Assembly: GCF_902459585.1 (NCBI RefSeq)
Contig: NZ_CABPSC010000009.1
Span: 62,001-126,000 of the forward strand
DNA length: 64,000 nucleotides
Source of the DNA: Pandoraea nosoerga
GTDB taxonomy: Bacteria; Pseudomonadota; Gammaproteobacteria; Burkholderiales; Burkholderiaceae
Direction: 5' to 3'
Below, piece by piece: positions 12,135-23,555 of this stretch. The position numbers were made by a program, and so were the translations under genes. The notes below the pieces were generated by a model, which worked only from the letters and a program-made list of their open reading frames with translations, did not search any database and was not told where the DNA came from. Position 1 is the stretch's first letter. Each line of letters begins with the position of its first letter.

Positions 12135-13562
12135 ATGGTGCTCAATTGGCTCGACGTCGGCTTTGGCGTGGCCTGTATCCATGCACTGGGGATCATCGCC
12201 GCGATCCACGCGGTCCTGACGGTGCGCACGTCGCAGGGCGCCGTCGCGTGGGCGGTATCGCTCACGACGATGCCGTACCTCACGCTCATCCCGTATCTCT
12301 TTCTCGGACGCTCGAAGTTCGTCGGCTACGTCGAAGCGCGGCGTGCACGCAACGAAGCGCTGCAGTCGCGCATGGGCGAAATCCAGTGGACCGGCGAGCC
12401 GCCCGTTTCGATCGACGCCCACCCCGAATTCGCCGCGCTCACCGCCATGACGCGCATGCCGTTCGTGGCGGGCAACCATGTGCGTTTGCTCGTGAACGGG
12501 CGCGCCACGTTCGAGGCCGTCTTCGCCGCCATCGACCGCGCGCGCGACTACATCCTCGTTCAATTCTTCATCGTCAAGGATGATGCGCTCGGACGCGCAC
12601 TTGCCGCCCGCCTGCTCGCGCGCGCCGCAACGGGCGTCAAGGTCTACTTTCTCTACGATCGCATCGGCAGCCACGACCTGCCGCGCAGCTATTGCGAGAA
12701 GCTGCGCGAGGGCGGCGTCCTCGTGCATGAATTCGCGGCGGCCAGGCGCGGCATCATCGTCAATCGGTTCCAGCTGAACTTCCGCAACCACCGCAAGATT
12801 GTCGTCGTCGACGGCAACGAGGCGTTCGTGGGCGGGCACAACGTCGGTGTGGAGTATCTCGGCGAAAGGCCGCCGCTCGCGCCGTGGCGCGACACGCATG
12901 TTTCGGTGCGCGGTCCGGCTGTCGTGGGCATCCAGCGCGCCTTCGCGGAAGACTGGCACTGGAGCACGGGCACGGTGCCCGAGCTCAACCGTCAGCCGGC
13001 CGCCTCGGGCGAGGACATGCACTGCCAGGTGGTGCCGAGCGGCCCCGCCGACCGGCTCGAGACATCGTCGCTGTTCTTCGTGACGCTCATCAACGCCGCG
13101 CAAAAGCGCGTATGGCTCGCCACGCCCTACTTCGTGCCCGACGAAGCAGTCTTCTCCGCCCTGCGGCTCGCGGTGCTGCGCGGCGTGGACGTTCGGCTGC
13201 TGATCCCCGACCGGGCCGACCACTACGTGGTGTTCGAGGCGACCACGTCATACGCCTTCGAGGCGGCGCGCAGCGGCATCCAGGTCTATCGCTACCAGCA
13301 CGGCTTCGTCCATCAGAAGGTCGTGCTCATCGACGACAGCGCCGCGGCCGTGGGCAGCGCGAACCTCGACAACCGGTCGTTGCGCCTCAACTTCGAGCTC
13401 ATGCTGCTCACGGTCGATCGCGCCTTCGCCGACGGCGTGGCATCCATGCTGGCCAATGACTTCGCGCGCGCCGCGCTGCTCGACAAGGACGACTTTCGGA
13501 AAGTGCCGAGGTGGCGCCAACTCGTGATGCGTGTGGCGCGGCTCTTCGCGCCGATTCTCTGA
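12135..13562 (+). CDS. cls: Cardiolipin synthase (phospholipase D family)
   Basis: A membrane enzyme that joins two phosphatidylglycerols, or a related donor pair, to make cardiolipin. The 475-residue protein has two N-terminal membrane segments (about 8-28 and 36-58) and two HKD phospholipase D motifs: NHRKIVVVDGNEAFVGGHN (about 218-236) and FVHQKVVLIDDSAAAVGSANLDNRS (about 392-416, His-Lys-Asp seen in both). A good ribosome binding site (GGGAGGAAAG, about 12117-12126) precedes the ATG. It stands alone between prmB and the ABC-F gene, 169 bases after prmB. Which Cls paralogue it is cannot be decided. Confidence 0.93.
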   Translation: MVLNWLDVGFGVACIHALGIIAAIHAVLTVRTSQGAVAWAVSLTTMPYLTLIPYLFLGRSKFVGYVEARRARNEALQSRMGEIQWTGEPPVSIDAHPEFAALTAMTRMPFVAGNHVRLLVNGRATFEAVFAAIDRARDYILVQFFIVKDDALGRALAARLLARAATGVKVYFLYDRIGSHDLPRSYCEKLREGGVLVHEFAAARRGIIVNRFQLNFRNHRKIVVVDGNEAFVGGHNVGVEYLGERPPLAPWRDTHVSVRGPAVVGIQRAFAEDWHWSTGTVPELNRQPAASGEDMHCQVVPSGPADRLETSSLFFVTLINAAQKRVWLATPYFVPDEAVFSALRLAVLRGVDVRLLIPDRADHYVVFEATTSYAFEAARSGIQVYRYQHGFVHQKVVLIDDSAAAVGSANLDNRSLRLNFELMLLTVDRAFADGVASMLANDFARAALLDKDDFRKVPRWRQLVMRVARLFAPIL

Positions 13563-13638
13563 CGCTCGCCGGCGTGTCGCGACAAGGCGTGCGGGCGTGG
13601 CTGGCGCAATGGATTTCCGCCGGGACCGCCCCACCCGG

Positions 13639-13670
13639 TAAAATGCGCGTTTGGCCGCCCGGAGGCGGCC
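13639..13670 (+). promoter_or_regulatory. Candidate -10 box and 5'-end hairpin ahead of the ABC-F gene
   Basis: TAAAAT at 13639-13644 is a plausible -10 box. A perfect 7-base-pair hairpin with a 4-base loop (13653-13659 with 13664-13670) begins where the transcript would start, 26 bases before the GTG start codon. Confidence 0.45.
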
Positions 13671-13695
13671 TCGCCCGCATTCATACCGCTATCTC

Positions 13696-15651
<1,956 letters not shown>

Positions 15652-15663
15652 TAGCGGCCGAGC

Positions 15664-15701
15664 GCGGCAGGGCGAGCCGTTCGTCCCCGCGCCCCTGCCG
15701 C
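15664..15701. terminator. Inverted repeat between convergent ABC-F and radA genes
   Basis: Nine-base perfect arms (GCGGCAGGG at 15664-15672, CCCTGCCGC at 15693-15701) with a 20-base loop in the 86-base gap between two converging genes. There is no T-tract, so it may be a weak or Rho-assisted terminator, or just a structured spacer. Confidence 0.35.
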
Positions 15702-15737
15702 CCCCTTGCCTGCCTGCGACGACACACTTCGCCGACG

Positions 15738-17111
15738 TTACATCCCGGCGACCACAGAAATCGCTTGCTCCAGACGGTCGACGGCGTGGACTTCGAGCCC
15801 GTCAATCGGTTGCTTCGGCGCGTTCGCCTTGGGGATGACCGCAATCGAGAAACCGAGCTTGGCGGCCTCCCGGAGGCGCTCCTGCCCTCGTGGGCTCGGC
15901 CGGATTTCCCCCGCCAGACCGACTTCGCCGAACGCCACGATGCCGCGCGGCAGCGGCTTGTTGCGCAGCGACGAATGGATCGCGAGCAGCACCGCAAGAT
16001 CGGCCGCCGGCTCGGAAATCTTCACGCCGCCCACGGCATTGAGAAACACGTCCTGGTCGAAGCACGCGATGCCCGCGTGGCGATGCATCACCGCCAGCAG
16101 CATGGCCAGACGGTTCTGCTCCAGCCCGACCGCCAGACGCCGCGGGTTCGGCACCTGCGCCGTGTCGACGAGCGCCTGCACTTCGACGAGCAACGGGCGC
16201 GTGCCCTCCTGCGTGACGAGCACGCACGAGCCCGGCACGCTCTGCTCGTGCTGCGAGAGGAACAGCGCGGAGGGGTTCGCCACACCGCGCAGCCCCTTCT
16301 CGGTCATCGCGAACACGCCGAGTTCGTTCACGGCGCCGAAGCGGTTCTTGAATGCGCGCACGAGACGATAGGACGAGTGCGTGTCGCCTTCGAAATACAG
16401 CACGGTGTCGACGATGTGCTCGAGCACGCGTGGCCCGGCCAGACTGCCCTCCTTCGTCACGTGACCGACCATGATGACAGTCACGCCGCTTTGCTTGGCC
16501 GCGCGCGTGAGCTGCGCGGCGCACTCGCGCACCTGCGCCACCGAGCCGGGCGCGGAGCTCAGCGCTTCGGAATAGATGGTCTGGATCGAGTCGATGACGA
16601 CGACGTCGGGCTTCTCCGAATCCATCGCCCCGAGAATCTTCTCGAGCTGGATTTCCGCGAGCAGATCGAGCTCGCCGCCGCCCTCGCCCGACGCCCCCAG
16701 GCCGAGTCGCTGCGCGCGCAACGCAATCTGCGCACCGGATTCCTCGCCGCTCACGTAGAGCGCGCGGCGCTCGCGCGACAGATGCGCCAGCGACTGGAGC
16801 AGCAGCGTCGACTTCCCGATGCCGGGATCGCCGCCGATCAGCACCACGCCGCCGGCCACGAGGCCGCCGCCGAGTACGCGGTCGAATTCGCTCACGCCGC
16901 TCGAAAAGCGCGGCACGTCCGCCGCTTCGATCTGCGCGAGCTTGCGCACCGGCGTGCTCTTGGCGAGCGACTGATAGCGGTGGCCGGTCGACGTTTCCGC
17001 CACGGACTCGACGAGCGTATTCCAGCCGTTGCAGTTGGGGCACTGACCGGCCCACTTGGGCGTTTGCCCACCGCATTCGGTGCAGAGGTAGACAGTCTTG
17101 GCTTTGGCCAT
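15738..17111 (-). CDS. radA: DNA repair protein RadA
   Basis: A RecA-like branch-migration helicase used in recombinational repair. Start set at ATG 17111 (MAKAKTVYLCTECGG); 457 residues, the family length. Seen: a four-cysteine zinc finger (CTECGG and CPNC, about 11-31), Walker A GGDPGIGKST (about 95-104), Walker B VVVIDSIQT, the RadA-specific KNRFG motif (KNRFGAVNE), and a C-terminal Lon-like domain with the GEVGLAGEIRP segment. It lies 32 bases downstream of alr on the same strand, so the two are probably co-transcribed. Confidence 0.96.
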   Translation of the reverse strand: MAKAKTVYLCTECGGQTPKWAGQCPNCNGWNTLVESVAETSTGHRYQSLAKSTPVRKLAQIEAADVPRFSSGVSEFDRVLGGGLVAGGVVLIGGDPGIGKSTLLLQSLAHLSRERRALYVSGEESGAQIALRAQRLGLGASGEGGGELDLLAEIQLEKILGAMDSEKPDVVVIDSIQTIYSEALSSAPGSVAQVRECAAQLTRAAKQSGVTVIMVGHVTKEGSLAGPRVLEHIVDTVLYFEGDTHSSYRLVRAFKNRFGAVNELGVFAMTEKGLRGVANPSALFLSQHEQSVPGSCVLVTQEGTRPLLVEVQALVDTAQVPNPRRLAVGLEQNRLAMLLAVMHRHAGIACFDQDVFLNAVGGVKISEPAADLAVLLAIHSSLRNKPLPRGIVAFGEVGLAGEIRPSPRGQERLREAAKLGFSIAVIPKANAPKQPIDGLEVHAVDRLEQAISVVAGM

Positions 17112-17143
17112 GCGTTTGCGATCCCGTCCCGGTGTTCCGTGGT

Positions 17144-18214
17144 TCAGTTGGCGTGCACCGGAACGCGGCGCGCAACCGCACACATCAACTCGTAGCCGAG
17201 CGTGCCAGCCGCGGCAGCCACCTCGTCGATGCTAAGCCCGCGGCCCCACAGCGTAACGCTCGAGCCTACGCGCGCCTGCGGCACCGGCGTGAGGTCGACG
17301 GCCAGCATGTCCATCGACACGCGACCGACCGTGCGGGTGCGCACGCCGTCGACGAGCACCGGCGTGCCCGTGGGCGCCACGCGCGGATAACCGTCGGCAT
17401 AACCGCACGCGACCGTGCCGACACGCATCGGCGCCTCGGCCGTAAAGAGGCTGCCGTAGCCGACCGTGCCGCCCGCGGGCACGTCCTGCACGCCGATGAG
17501 CGAGGCTTCGAGCGTCATCGTCGGCTGCAGATCGAGCGACGCGGCGCTCACCTCGACGCCCTTCGGCGACGACCCATAGAGCATGATGCCGGGACGCACC
17601 CAGGCACCGTGCGTGCCCGGATGAAACAGTGTGGCCGCCGAATTGGCGAGACTGCGCTCGCCGGGCACGTCGCGCGCGCCGCGCTCGAACGCTTCCATCT
17701 GGTGCTCGATGCCTCGCGGGCCGTCGGCGTCGGAGAAGTGAGTCATCAGCACGATCTGGCTCACGCACGGAATCGCGCGGGCACGCTCCCACGCGGCACG
17801 AAAACGCTCGGGCGCGAAACCCAGGCGATTCATGCCGGAATTCATCTTCAGCTGCACGTTGACCGGCTTGGTGAGCCGCGCCGTCTCGAGCATGCGCAAC
17901 TGGTCGTCGCAGTGCACGGTGGTCGTCAGACCGTACTCGTCGACGACGGCCAGGTCGTCCGGCGTGAAGAATCCCTCGAGCAGCAGAATGGGGCCGGCCC
18001 AGCCGAGCTGGCGCAAACGGACGGCCTCGTCGAGGTCGAGCAGGCCGAAGCCGTCGGCGTCGCGCAATCCGGGATAGGCGTTCTCGATGCCGTGCCCGTA
18101 GGCGTTGGCCTTGACGACCGCCCACACCTTCGCGGCGGGCGCATGGCGGCGGGCGACGTCGAGATTGTGGGCAAGGGCTGCGGTATGAATCGAGACTTTG
18201 ATGGGACGAGGCAT
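17144..18214 (-). CDS. alr: Alanine racemase
   Basis: A PLP enzyme that interconverts L- and D-alanine for peptidoglycan. Start set at ATG 18214 ([18 protein letters not shown]); 356 residues. The PLP lysine is in [10 protein letters not shown] (about 34-43); the second catalytic residue, tyrosine, is in TVGYGSLF; the PLP arginine region and C-terminal beta domain ([16 protein letters not shown]) are present. It is divergent from lplT across a 338-base gap and leads into radA. It could be the biosynthetic (Alr) or catabolic (DadX) form; no dad genes are nearby, so Alr is favoured. Confidence 0.94.
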   Translation of the reverse strand: MPRPIKVSIHTAALAHNLDVARRHAPAAKVWAVVKANAYGHGIENAYPGLRDADGFGLLDLDEAVRLRQLGWAGPILLLEGFFTPDDLAVVDEYGLTTTVHCDDQLRMLETARLTKPVNVQLKMNSGMNRLGFAPERFRAAWERARAIPCVSQIVLMTHFSDADGPRGIEHQMEAFERGARDVPGERSLANSAATLFHPGTHGAWVRPGIMLYGSSPKGVEVSAASLDLQPTMTLEASLIGVQDVPAGGTVGYGSLFTAEAPMRVGTVACGYADGYPRVAPTGTPVLVDGVRTRTVGRVSMDMLAVDLTPVPQARVGSSVTLWGRGLSIDEVAAAAGTLGYELMCAVARRVPVHAN

Positions 18215-18552
18215 GGCAGGTTCGGCAACGGGAGGAGAAGCTCGCCGGCACAGGCCGGCGGCATAACGCATCGGCATATTTTCGTGTTATAAAGCCGTGC
18301 GCACAACTTGTTTTGCCGAAATCTTTATCCCGACAAGAATATCGGTCTCAGACCGAGGGCGACCGGGCGCCCGACACGGGGACTCCAAGACCGAGCATAC
18401 GGTCGTTTGACGACATTTGAAGGCTGGATGAGCGCAGATACCCCTGTGTTTAAGCCCGGTTTCTTCCCGTTAAGGCGCCTGCGGAGGGCGCCGCGGATTC
18501 CGACAACCGAGACACGCAAGTTTTACGCCGCACGGGATCGACTCAAGTACCG
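18215..18552. other. Divergent alr/lplT control region
   Basis: A 338-base gap with promoters presumed for both directions. On the minus side a TATAAC-like box occurs near 18287-18292, with no good -35 box. On the plus side TTGACG (near 18410) has no convincing -10 partner. The only structured content I see is a possible 42-codon reading frame (18428-18556) that ends on the lplT start codon, listed separately. Confidence 0.4.
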
Positions 18553-18556
18553 ATGA
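18428..18556 (+). CDS. Possible 42-codon upstream reading frame coupled to lplT
   Basis: ATG at 18428 follows GAAGG with a 4-5 base spacer; the frame stops with TGA at 18554-18556, overlapping the lplT ATG (18553-18555) as ATGA. The peptide (begins MSADTPVFKPGFFPLRR, ends RDRLKYR) is basic and Phe/Pro-containing, with no recognisable domain. lplT itself has no visible ribosome binding site, which would fit translational coupling. It may equally be chance in GC-rich DNA. Confidence 0.28.
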   Translation: MSADTPVFKPGFFPLRRLRRAPRIPTTETRKFYAARDRLKYR

Positions 18557-19845
18557 AGAAAGGCTTTTACACCATCATGGCCGCGCAGTTTTTTTCGTCG
18601 CTGGCCGACAATGCATTGCTCATCGCCGCAATCGCACTCCTGAAAGACTTGCATTCCCCGCAGTGGATGACCCCGCTGCTCAAACTCTTCTTCGTTCTCT
18701 CCTACGTCATTCTCGCCGCCTACGTGGGCGCGTTCGCCGACTCGATGCCCAAGGGCCGGGTGATGTTCATCAGCAACTCGATCAAGGTAGCCGGCTGCCT
18801 GATGATGCTGTTCGGCTCGCATCCGCTCATCGCCTATGGCGTGGTGGGGTTCGGCGCCGCGGCCTACTCGCCCGCGAAGTACGGCATTCTCACCGAATTG
18901 CTGCCCGCGGAGAAGCTCGTCGCGGCCAATGGCTGGATCGAGGGGCTGACGGTGAGCTCGATCATTCTGGGCACGGTGCTCGGCGGTGCGCTCATCAGCC
19001 CGCACGTCTCCGAGTGGATCCTGCAGCGCACGCCCGAGGTCATCAATTCGCCCGCGATGGCCGCCATGGTGGTCATCATGGGCATCTACGTGATCGCCGC
19101 ACTGTTCAATCTGCGCATTCCCGATACCGGTGCGCGCTATGCGCGCCAGGAACGCAACCCGATCAAGCTCGTCTCCGATTTCGCCGATTGCTTCGTCACG
19201 CTGTGGCGCGACAGGCTCGGTCAGATTTCGCTCGCCGTGACCACGCTGTTCTGGGGCGCCGGCGCGACGCTGCAGTTCATCGTGCTGCGCTGGGCCGAGA
19301 AGGCGCTCGGCATGACGCTGTCCGAAGGCGCGATCCTGCAGGCCGTGTCGGCCGTGGGCGTGGCCATTGGCGCCATCGTGGCGGCTTCGCGCATTCCGCT
19401 CAAGCGCTCGCTGTCCGTGCTGCCCGTGGGCATCGCCATGGGCGTCGCCGTCATGGCCATGGCGTTCTTCTCGAAGGACCTTCTGCCCTGGGGCACCGAG
19501 TGGAAGATGCCGCTGTACCTGATCATCGCGTACATCTTCCTGATCATCGTGGGCGCGCTCGCCGGCTTCTTCGTGGTGCCGATGAACGCCCTGCTCCAAC
19601 ACCGCGGACACGTGCTGCTCTCGGCCGGCCATTCGATCGCCGTGCAGAACTTCAACGAAAACCTGTCGGTGCTGATCATGCTGTGCCTCTACGCCCTGCT
19701 GATCTGGTGCAACATGCCGGTCGGGGTCGTCATCATCCTCTTCGGTGTGTTCGTCTCGGGCACGATGTGGCTCGTCATGAAGCGCCACCAGGCCAATCAG
19801 CGCGAATTCGACTCGGTCGCGCTCATTGGCGAAGTCAAGCATTGA
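18553..19845 (+). CDS. lplT: Lysophospholipid transporter LplT
   Basis: An inner-membrane MFS protein (430 residues, about 12 membrane segments) that flips lysophospholipids into the cytoplasm for re-acylation. Typical features are the N-terminus MKKGFYTIMAAQFFSSLADNAL, the segment GAAAYSPAKYGILTELLP (about 97-114) and VSSIILGTVLGGAL. In enterobacteria it is paired with aas; no acyltransferase gene is adjacent here. The start codon at 18553 has no obvious Shine-Dalgarno sequence. thiD follows after one base. Confidence 0.92.
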   Translation: MKKGFYTIMAAQFFSSLADNALLIAAIALLKDLHSPQWMTPLLKLFFVLSYVILAAYVGAFADSMPKGRVMFISNSIKVAGCLMMLFGSHPLIAYGVVGFGAAAYSPAKYGILTELLPAEKLVAANGWIEGLTVSSIILGTVLGGALISPHVSEWILQRTPEVINSPAMAAMVVIMGIYVIAALFNLRIPDTGARYARQERNPIKLVSDFADCFVTLWRDRLGQISLAVTTLFWGAGATLQFIVLRWAEKALGMTLSEGAILQAVSAVGVAIGAIVAASRIPLKRSLSVLPVGIAMGVAVMAMAFFSKDLLPWGTEWKMPLYLIIAYIFLIIVGALAGFFVVPMNALLQHRGHVLLSAGHSIAVQNFNENLSVLIMLCLYALLIWCNMPVGVVIILFGVFVSGTMWLVMKRHQANQREFDSVALIGEVKH

Positions 19846-19846
19846 T

Positions 19847-20671
19847 ATGGATTTGCGTCAGTCGTCCGCCCCTATCGCCCTCACCATCGCCGGCTCGGAT
19901 TCCAGCGGCGGGGCCGGCATCCAGGCCGATCTCAAGACCTTTTGCGCGCTCGGCGCATACGGGGCGAGCGTCATCACGGCGCTCACCGCGCAGAACACGC
20001 AAGGCGTGACGGGCATCCACACGCCGCCTGCGAGTTTCGTCACGGCTCAGATGGACGCCGTGTTTCAGGATCTCGAAGTCGACGCCGTAAAGCTCGGCAT
20101 GCTCGCGAACGCCGACGTCGTGCGTGCGGTGGCCGCCGGCCTGCGGCGGTACAAGCCGCGCTTCGTGGTGCTCGATACGGTGATGATTTCGAAGAGCGGA
20201 CACGCGCTGCTGCAACCGGACGCCGTCGCGGCACTGCGCGACGAATTACTGCCGCTCGCGGATCTGATCACGCCGAACCTGCCCGAGGCCGCCGCGTTGC
20301 TGGGCGTGGCGCCTGCGACGGACGAAGCCGGGATGGAGCGCCAGGCGCAGGCGCTGCGCTCGCTCGGCGCTCGCCATGTGCTCGTCAAGGGCGGACATCT
20401 GGCGAGCGACCTGAGCCCGGACTGGCTCGTGAGCGCCAGCGGCGTCGAGCGCTTCAACGCGCCGCGCATTGCCGCTCACAACACGCACGGCACCGGGTGC
20501 ACGCTTTCGGCCGCACTCGCCGCCTTGCGTGCGCGTCGCGAAGACTGGTCAAGCACCGTGCGCGACGCCAAGGCCTACCTGAGCGGCGCACTCGCGGCCA
20601 GCGACGCGCTGCGCGTCGGGCACGGCATCGGCCCCGTTCATCACTTCCACGCGATCTGGCCGAAGCCGTAG
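19847..20671 (+). CDS. thiD: Hydroxymethylpyrimidine/phosphomethylpyrimidine kinase ThiD
   Basis: Phosphorylates HMP and HMP-phosphate in thiamine synthesis. 274 residues in the ribokinase fold, starting at ATG 19847, one base after the lplT stop. Seen: [22 protein letters not shown] (about 10-31, substrate site), [25 protein letters not shown], and the anion-hole motif [13 protein letters not shown] (about 217-229) with the catalytic cysteine. No TPP riboswitch is visible upstream and no other thi genes are near, so it is probably expressed with lplT. Confidence 0.95.
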   Translation: MDLRQSSAPIALTIAGSDSSGGAGIQADLKTFCALGAYGASVITALTAQNTQGVTGIHTPPASFVTAQMDAVFQDLEVDAVKLGMLANADVVRAVAAGLRRYKPRFVVLDTVMISKSGHALLQPDAVAALRDELLPLADLITPNLPEAAALLGVAPATDEAGMERQAQALRSLGARHVLVKGGHLASDLSPDWLVSASGVERFNAPRIAAHNTHGTGCTLSAALAALRARREDWSSTVRDAKAYLSGALAASDALRVGHGIGPVHHFHAIWPKP

Positions 20672-20753
20672 CGCGTGTCGGCGAACGCGCCGCGCGTTCG
20701 CCCCTCTCACGTTCGTCCCTCGCGTCTGCAAGCCCGGCGCCCTGCCGCCGCCG

Positions 20754-21998
20754 TCAGATCGACGGCGCGCTGTCTTCGGCGGTGCGTGCGAGCGCGCGTT
20801 GCGCAGCCGCCTCGGCGCGCTCGCTCAACTCCTCGATGCGATGCCTCGCTCGCGGCGCCCAGAAATCCGGCACGATGAAGCCGCGCTCGCATTCGAACCA
20901 ATCGTCCGCTGCGCCGGGCTTCTCAACGCCCTCGCGGCGTGCGAGCGAGACGACGAGCAGCGGCTCGGCGACGCCGCGCTCGCGCCAGTGCGCCTCGATG
21001 CGCTCGTGCATCTCGACGAGCGAGCATGCGCGGGACGCCGCAACGCGCGCAGGCGCCAGCCAGCGCGCGCGCGGCAGCATGGCCCACGCACGCGCAGGAG
21101 ACGACGCGCCCGCGGGCGCGGCCGATTGCGCGTGCGCCCACCACTCGTCGAGCGTCGCCCACCAGCCCCTGCCGTGCGTCTCGGAGGCCGCCTGCGGCAA
21201 CTGCACGGGCTGCGTGAGCGGATGGAACAACCAGCCCTTGAGGTACACCTGCGGCAGCCACGGGCCGGCCGCCGGCAACGCACTGCGGGCAGCGTCGAGG
21301 GTCGTGAGCCGCAGCTGGTGTCCGAGCAATCGCGCGACCTTGTCGGCGAAGCTGTCGGCGAGGTTCGGCCCGAGCCAGTGAAATTGCACAGCGCGCTCGT
21401 CGAGCGGGGCCGACGCGGCCGGGGGAACGAACAGATACAGCTTCACGGCCAGTTCCCAATGCAGCAGCCGGCGGTCGGCGCGACGCTCGAGCAGGAAGTC
21501 GCATTCGCCGAGCGTCATGTTGCCACGCCGCGCGTCGCGCACCTGAAGGCCGGCCGCGAGCAGTTCGAAGCGCGGGCTGTGCAGCAGTGCGTAGTGCAGC
21601 AACTGTTCGGCATAACGGCCGAGCCGGTGACTCTCGCCGCGCGCGAGAAATTCGCGCAACGGCCGCGAATCGGCGTCGCAGGCGAGCAGCCAGTCGTGCA
21701 GGTCGCGGGAATGGAAGATGGGATCGGGAGCAGAACCGGGATCGGGACCGGGATCAAAATCGCCGGGCGGCGACGTGCCGGGCGCTTGCGGCGCTGGCGA
21801 GGATGGCGATGGCAGTGGCGGTGATGTCGGTCGCGATGACGGTCCCGATGATGGTCCCGATGGCGGCGACGTCTCGGCCGCGGCGTGGACGCCGTCGAAG
21901 TGGGCAAGCGCCGCGGGAAAGCGCGCGGCACTGAGCAAATCGGCAGACAGCAACAGCCACGCGAGGTCGCGCACCGGCGCCTCGCGCAGCGTTTGCAT
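20754..21998 (-). CDS. DUF1853 family protein
   Basis: I recognise this as a DUF1853 protein, a family without known biochemical function. Start set at ATG 21998, which overlaps the udg stop (TGATG), giving 414 residues. Conserved-looking blocks are RDLAWLLLSADLL at the N-terminus, GRYAEQLLHYAL, GECDFLLE, HWELAVKLYLF (E/K pattern reminiscent of PD-(D/E)XK nucleases), WLGPNLADSFADKVARLLGHQL, and GWWATLDEW. The GECDFLL...HWELAVK spacing would fit a restriction-endonuclease-like core, but that is inference. A Pro/Ser/Gly-rich insert (about residues 40-92) interrupts the N-terminal part. Last gene of the tsaB-rimI-udg unit. Confidence 0.8.
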   Translation of the reverse strand: MQTLREAPVRDLAWLLLSADLLSAARFPAALAHFDGVHAAAETSPPSGPSSGPSSRPTSPPLPSPSSPAPQAPGTSPPGDFDPGPDPGSAPDPIFHSRDLHDWLLACDADSRPLREFLARGESHRLGRYAEQLLHYALLHSPRFELLAAGLQVRDARRGNMTLGECDFLLERRADRRLLHWELAVKLYLFVPPAASAPLDERAVQFHWLGPNLADSFADKVARLLGHQLRLTTLDAARSALPAAGPWLPQVYLKGWLFHPLTQPVQLPQAASETHGRGWWATLDEWWAHAQSAAPAGASSPARAWAMLPRARWLAPARVAASRACSLVEMHERIEAHWRERGVAEPLLVVSLARREGVEKPGAADDWFECERGFIVPDFWAPRARHRIEELSERAEAAAQRALARTAEDSAPSI

Positions 21999-23089
21999 CA
22001 GTTCGCCATAGGCTTGTTGGCCGGAGTCGATTCGCACACTGCCTCGTAGGTAGCCCGCGCCAGGCACCAATCCGTCCAGGCCTTGGCCTTGTCGGGCAGA
22101 CTGCGTAACAGATAGGCCGGATGATAAGTCACGATCACCGGCACCCCTTCGTACTCGTGTACGCGCCCGCGCAGGCTGGCAATGCTCGCCTGCGTGCGCA
22201 GAATGCTCTGCGCCGCGAAGCGCCCCATCACCACGATCACCCGCGGCTTGAGCAACGCCACCTGCCGCTTCAGATACGGCTCGCAGTTCGTCACTTCGCC
22301 GGGTTCCGGATCGCGGTTGTTCGGCGGACGGCACTTGAGCACGTTCGCGATATACACGTTCTCGCCGCGCCGCAGCGTTACCGCGCGCAGCATGTTATCG
22401 AGCAGCTTACCCGCTTGTCCGACGAATGGCTCGCCCTGCAGGTCTTCCTGTTGCCCGGGCGCCTCGCCCACGAGCAGCCAGTCGGCTTCGCGATCGCCCA
22501 CGCCGAACACCGTCTGCGTGCGCTTCTCGCACAGGCCGCACAGACGGCAATTGGACACGCGCTCGGTCAGCGCGTCCCAGTCGAGCGTGTCGAGCGCCGG
22601 TACGGCCGGGCGCACCGCCGCGCCGCTCGCCTGACCGGCCTCGCCGGCCTCGCGCATGATCGACCACAGGGCCGCATCGGCCGCCGCGTCGCCGTCGCCG
22701 CTGCCATCGGCGTCGAGCCACATCGGAATGTCGTCGGGCGGCGCAGCGCCCATGCGGCGCTGGGTGCCGCGCGCCGCCCCATCGGACGCATGATCGGATG
22801 CAGCATCCGGCCCGGCAGCCCGGGCCGCCGGGCGAACGGCGGCAGGCGGCGCCATCGTCGCCGTGCGCGCCGAAGTCGCGGCGACCGGCGTCACGTCCCA
22901 CGGCGGCAGTTCGTCCGCCTGTGCAGGGCTCGCTGCGCGCATGGCGTTCGTCGCCCGCGCGATAGCGTCGGGCGCAGCAAGCGTCGCCCCGCCGTCGGCT
23001 TGCGCGTCGGCCACAAGGGATGCGGCACCTTGCGGCACCCACACCGGCCAAAGCCCGAACTCTTCCAGAATCGCTTTAGGCCACGGCAC
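21998..23089 (-). CDS. Uracil-DNA glycosylase, type 4/5 (Fe-S)
   Basis: Removes uracil from DNA, first step of base excision repair. 363 residues from a GTG at 23089. The C-terminal 200 residues form the family 4/5 UDG domain: cysteines for a 4Fe-4S cluster (CRLCGLC near the domain start, then CRP and a later Cys), motif [17 protein letters not shown] with the GEAPG active site, [13 protein letters not shown] and the C-terminal TYHPAYLLR. The N-terminal 150 residues are Ala/Pro/Asp-rich and low in complexity, with no domain. The start overlaps the rimI 3' end by 14 bases; an internal start is possible. Confidence 0.92.
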   Translation of the reverse strand: MPWPKAILEEFGLWPVWVPQGAASLVADAQADGGATLAAPDAIARATNAMRAASPAQADELPPWDVTPVAATSARTATMAPPAAVRPAARAAGPDAASDHASDGAARGTQRRMGAAPPDDIPMWLDADGSGDGDAAADAALWSIMREAGEAGQASGAAVRPAVPALDTLDWDALTERVSNCRLCGLCEKRTQTVFGVGDREADWLLVGEAPGQQEDLQGEPFVGQAGKLLDNMLRAVTLRRGENVYIANVLKCRPPNNRDPEPGEVTNCEPYLKRQVALLKPRVIVVMGRFAAQSILRTQASIASLRGRVHEYEGVPVIVTYHPAYLLRSLPDKAKAWTDWCLARATYEAVCESTPANKPMAN

Positions 23090-23555
23090 GATCGGTCTCC
23101 CACGACAGGCGCATCACGATAGCGTCTTCACGACGCCCGCTCGCCGGATAGTATCCCTTGCGGCGGCCAATCTGCTCGAAGCCGAAACGCTCGTAAATGC
23201 GCAGCGCGCGCAGGTTCGACGGGCGCACCTCGAGCAGCACGCCGCCCATTCCCTGCGCGCGCGAGACGCGCACGACTTCTTCGAGCAACTGCACGCCCAG
23301 TCCGTTGCCCTGCATCTCGGGTGTGACGCAGACGTTGAGCAGATGCGCCTCGTCCACCACCGGCATCAGCAGGAAATAGCCGAGCAGCGTACCGTCGACC
23401 GCCCGCAGACAAACCCCGTGATGTCCGGCGGCAAGCGAATCGGCGAAGTTCTGGCGCGTCCACGGGAACGGATAGGCGCGCACCTCGACGGCGAGAATCT
23501 CGTCGAGATCGGCCATCGTCATCGGTGAAAAGTGGTTCGGCCCGCTCTGGCGCAT
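23076..23555 (-). CDS. rimI: Ribosomal protein S18-alanine N-acetyltransferase RimI
   Basis: A GNAT acetyltransferase that acetylates the N-terminal alanine of ribosomal protein bS18. 159 residues from ATG 23555. Seen: FPWTRQNFADSL (substrate side), LLNVCVTPEMQGNGLGVQLLEEV (acetyl-CoA loop Q/RxxGxG/A as QGNGLG), and the RimI hallmark LEVRPSNLRALRIYERFGFEQIGRRKGYY. Start and tsaB stop overlap as TGATG (23557-23553). tsaB-rimI adjacency is widely conserved. Confidence 0.95.
   Translation of the reverse strand: MRQSGPNHFSPMTMADLDEILAVEVRAYPFPWTRQNFADSLAAGHHGVCLRAVDGTLLGYFLLMPVVDEAHLLNVCVTPEMQGNGLGVQLLEEVVRVSRAQGMGGVLLEVRPSNLRALRIYERFGFEQIGRRKGYYPASGRREDAIVMRLSWETDRAVA

Noticed and set aside
18308-18427. 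Longer version of the frame upstream of lplT
   Set aside because: Only non-ATG starts without ribosome binding sites; if anything is translated, the ATG at 18428 is more credible.
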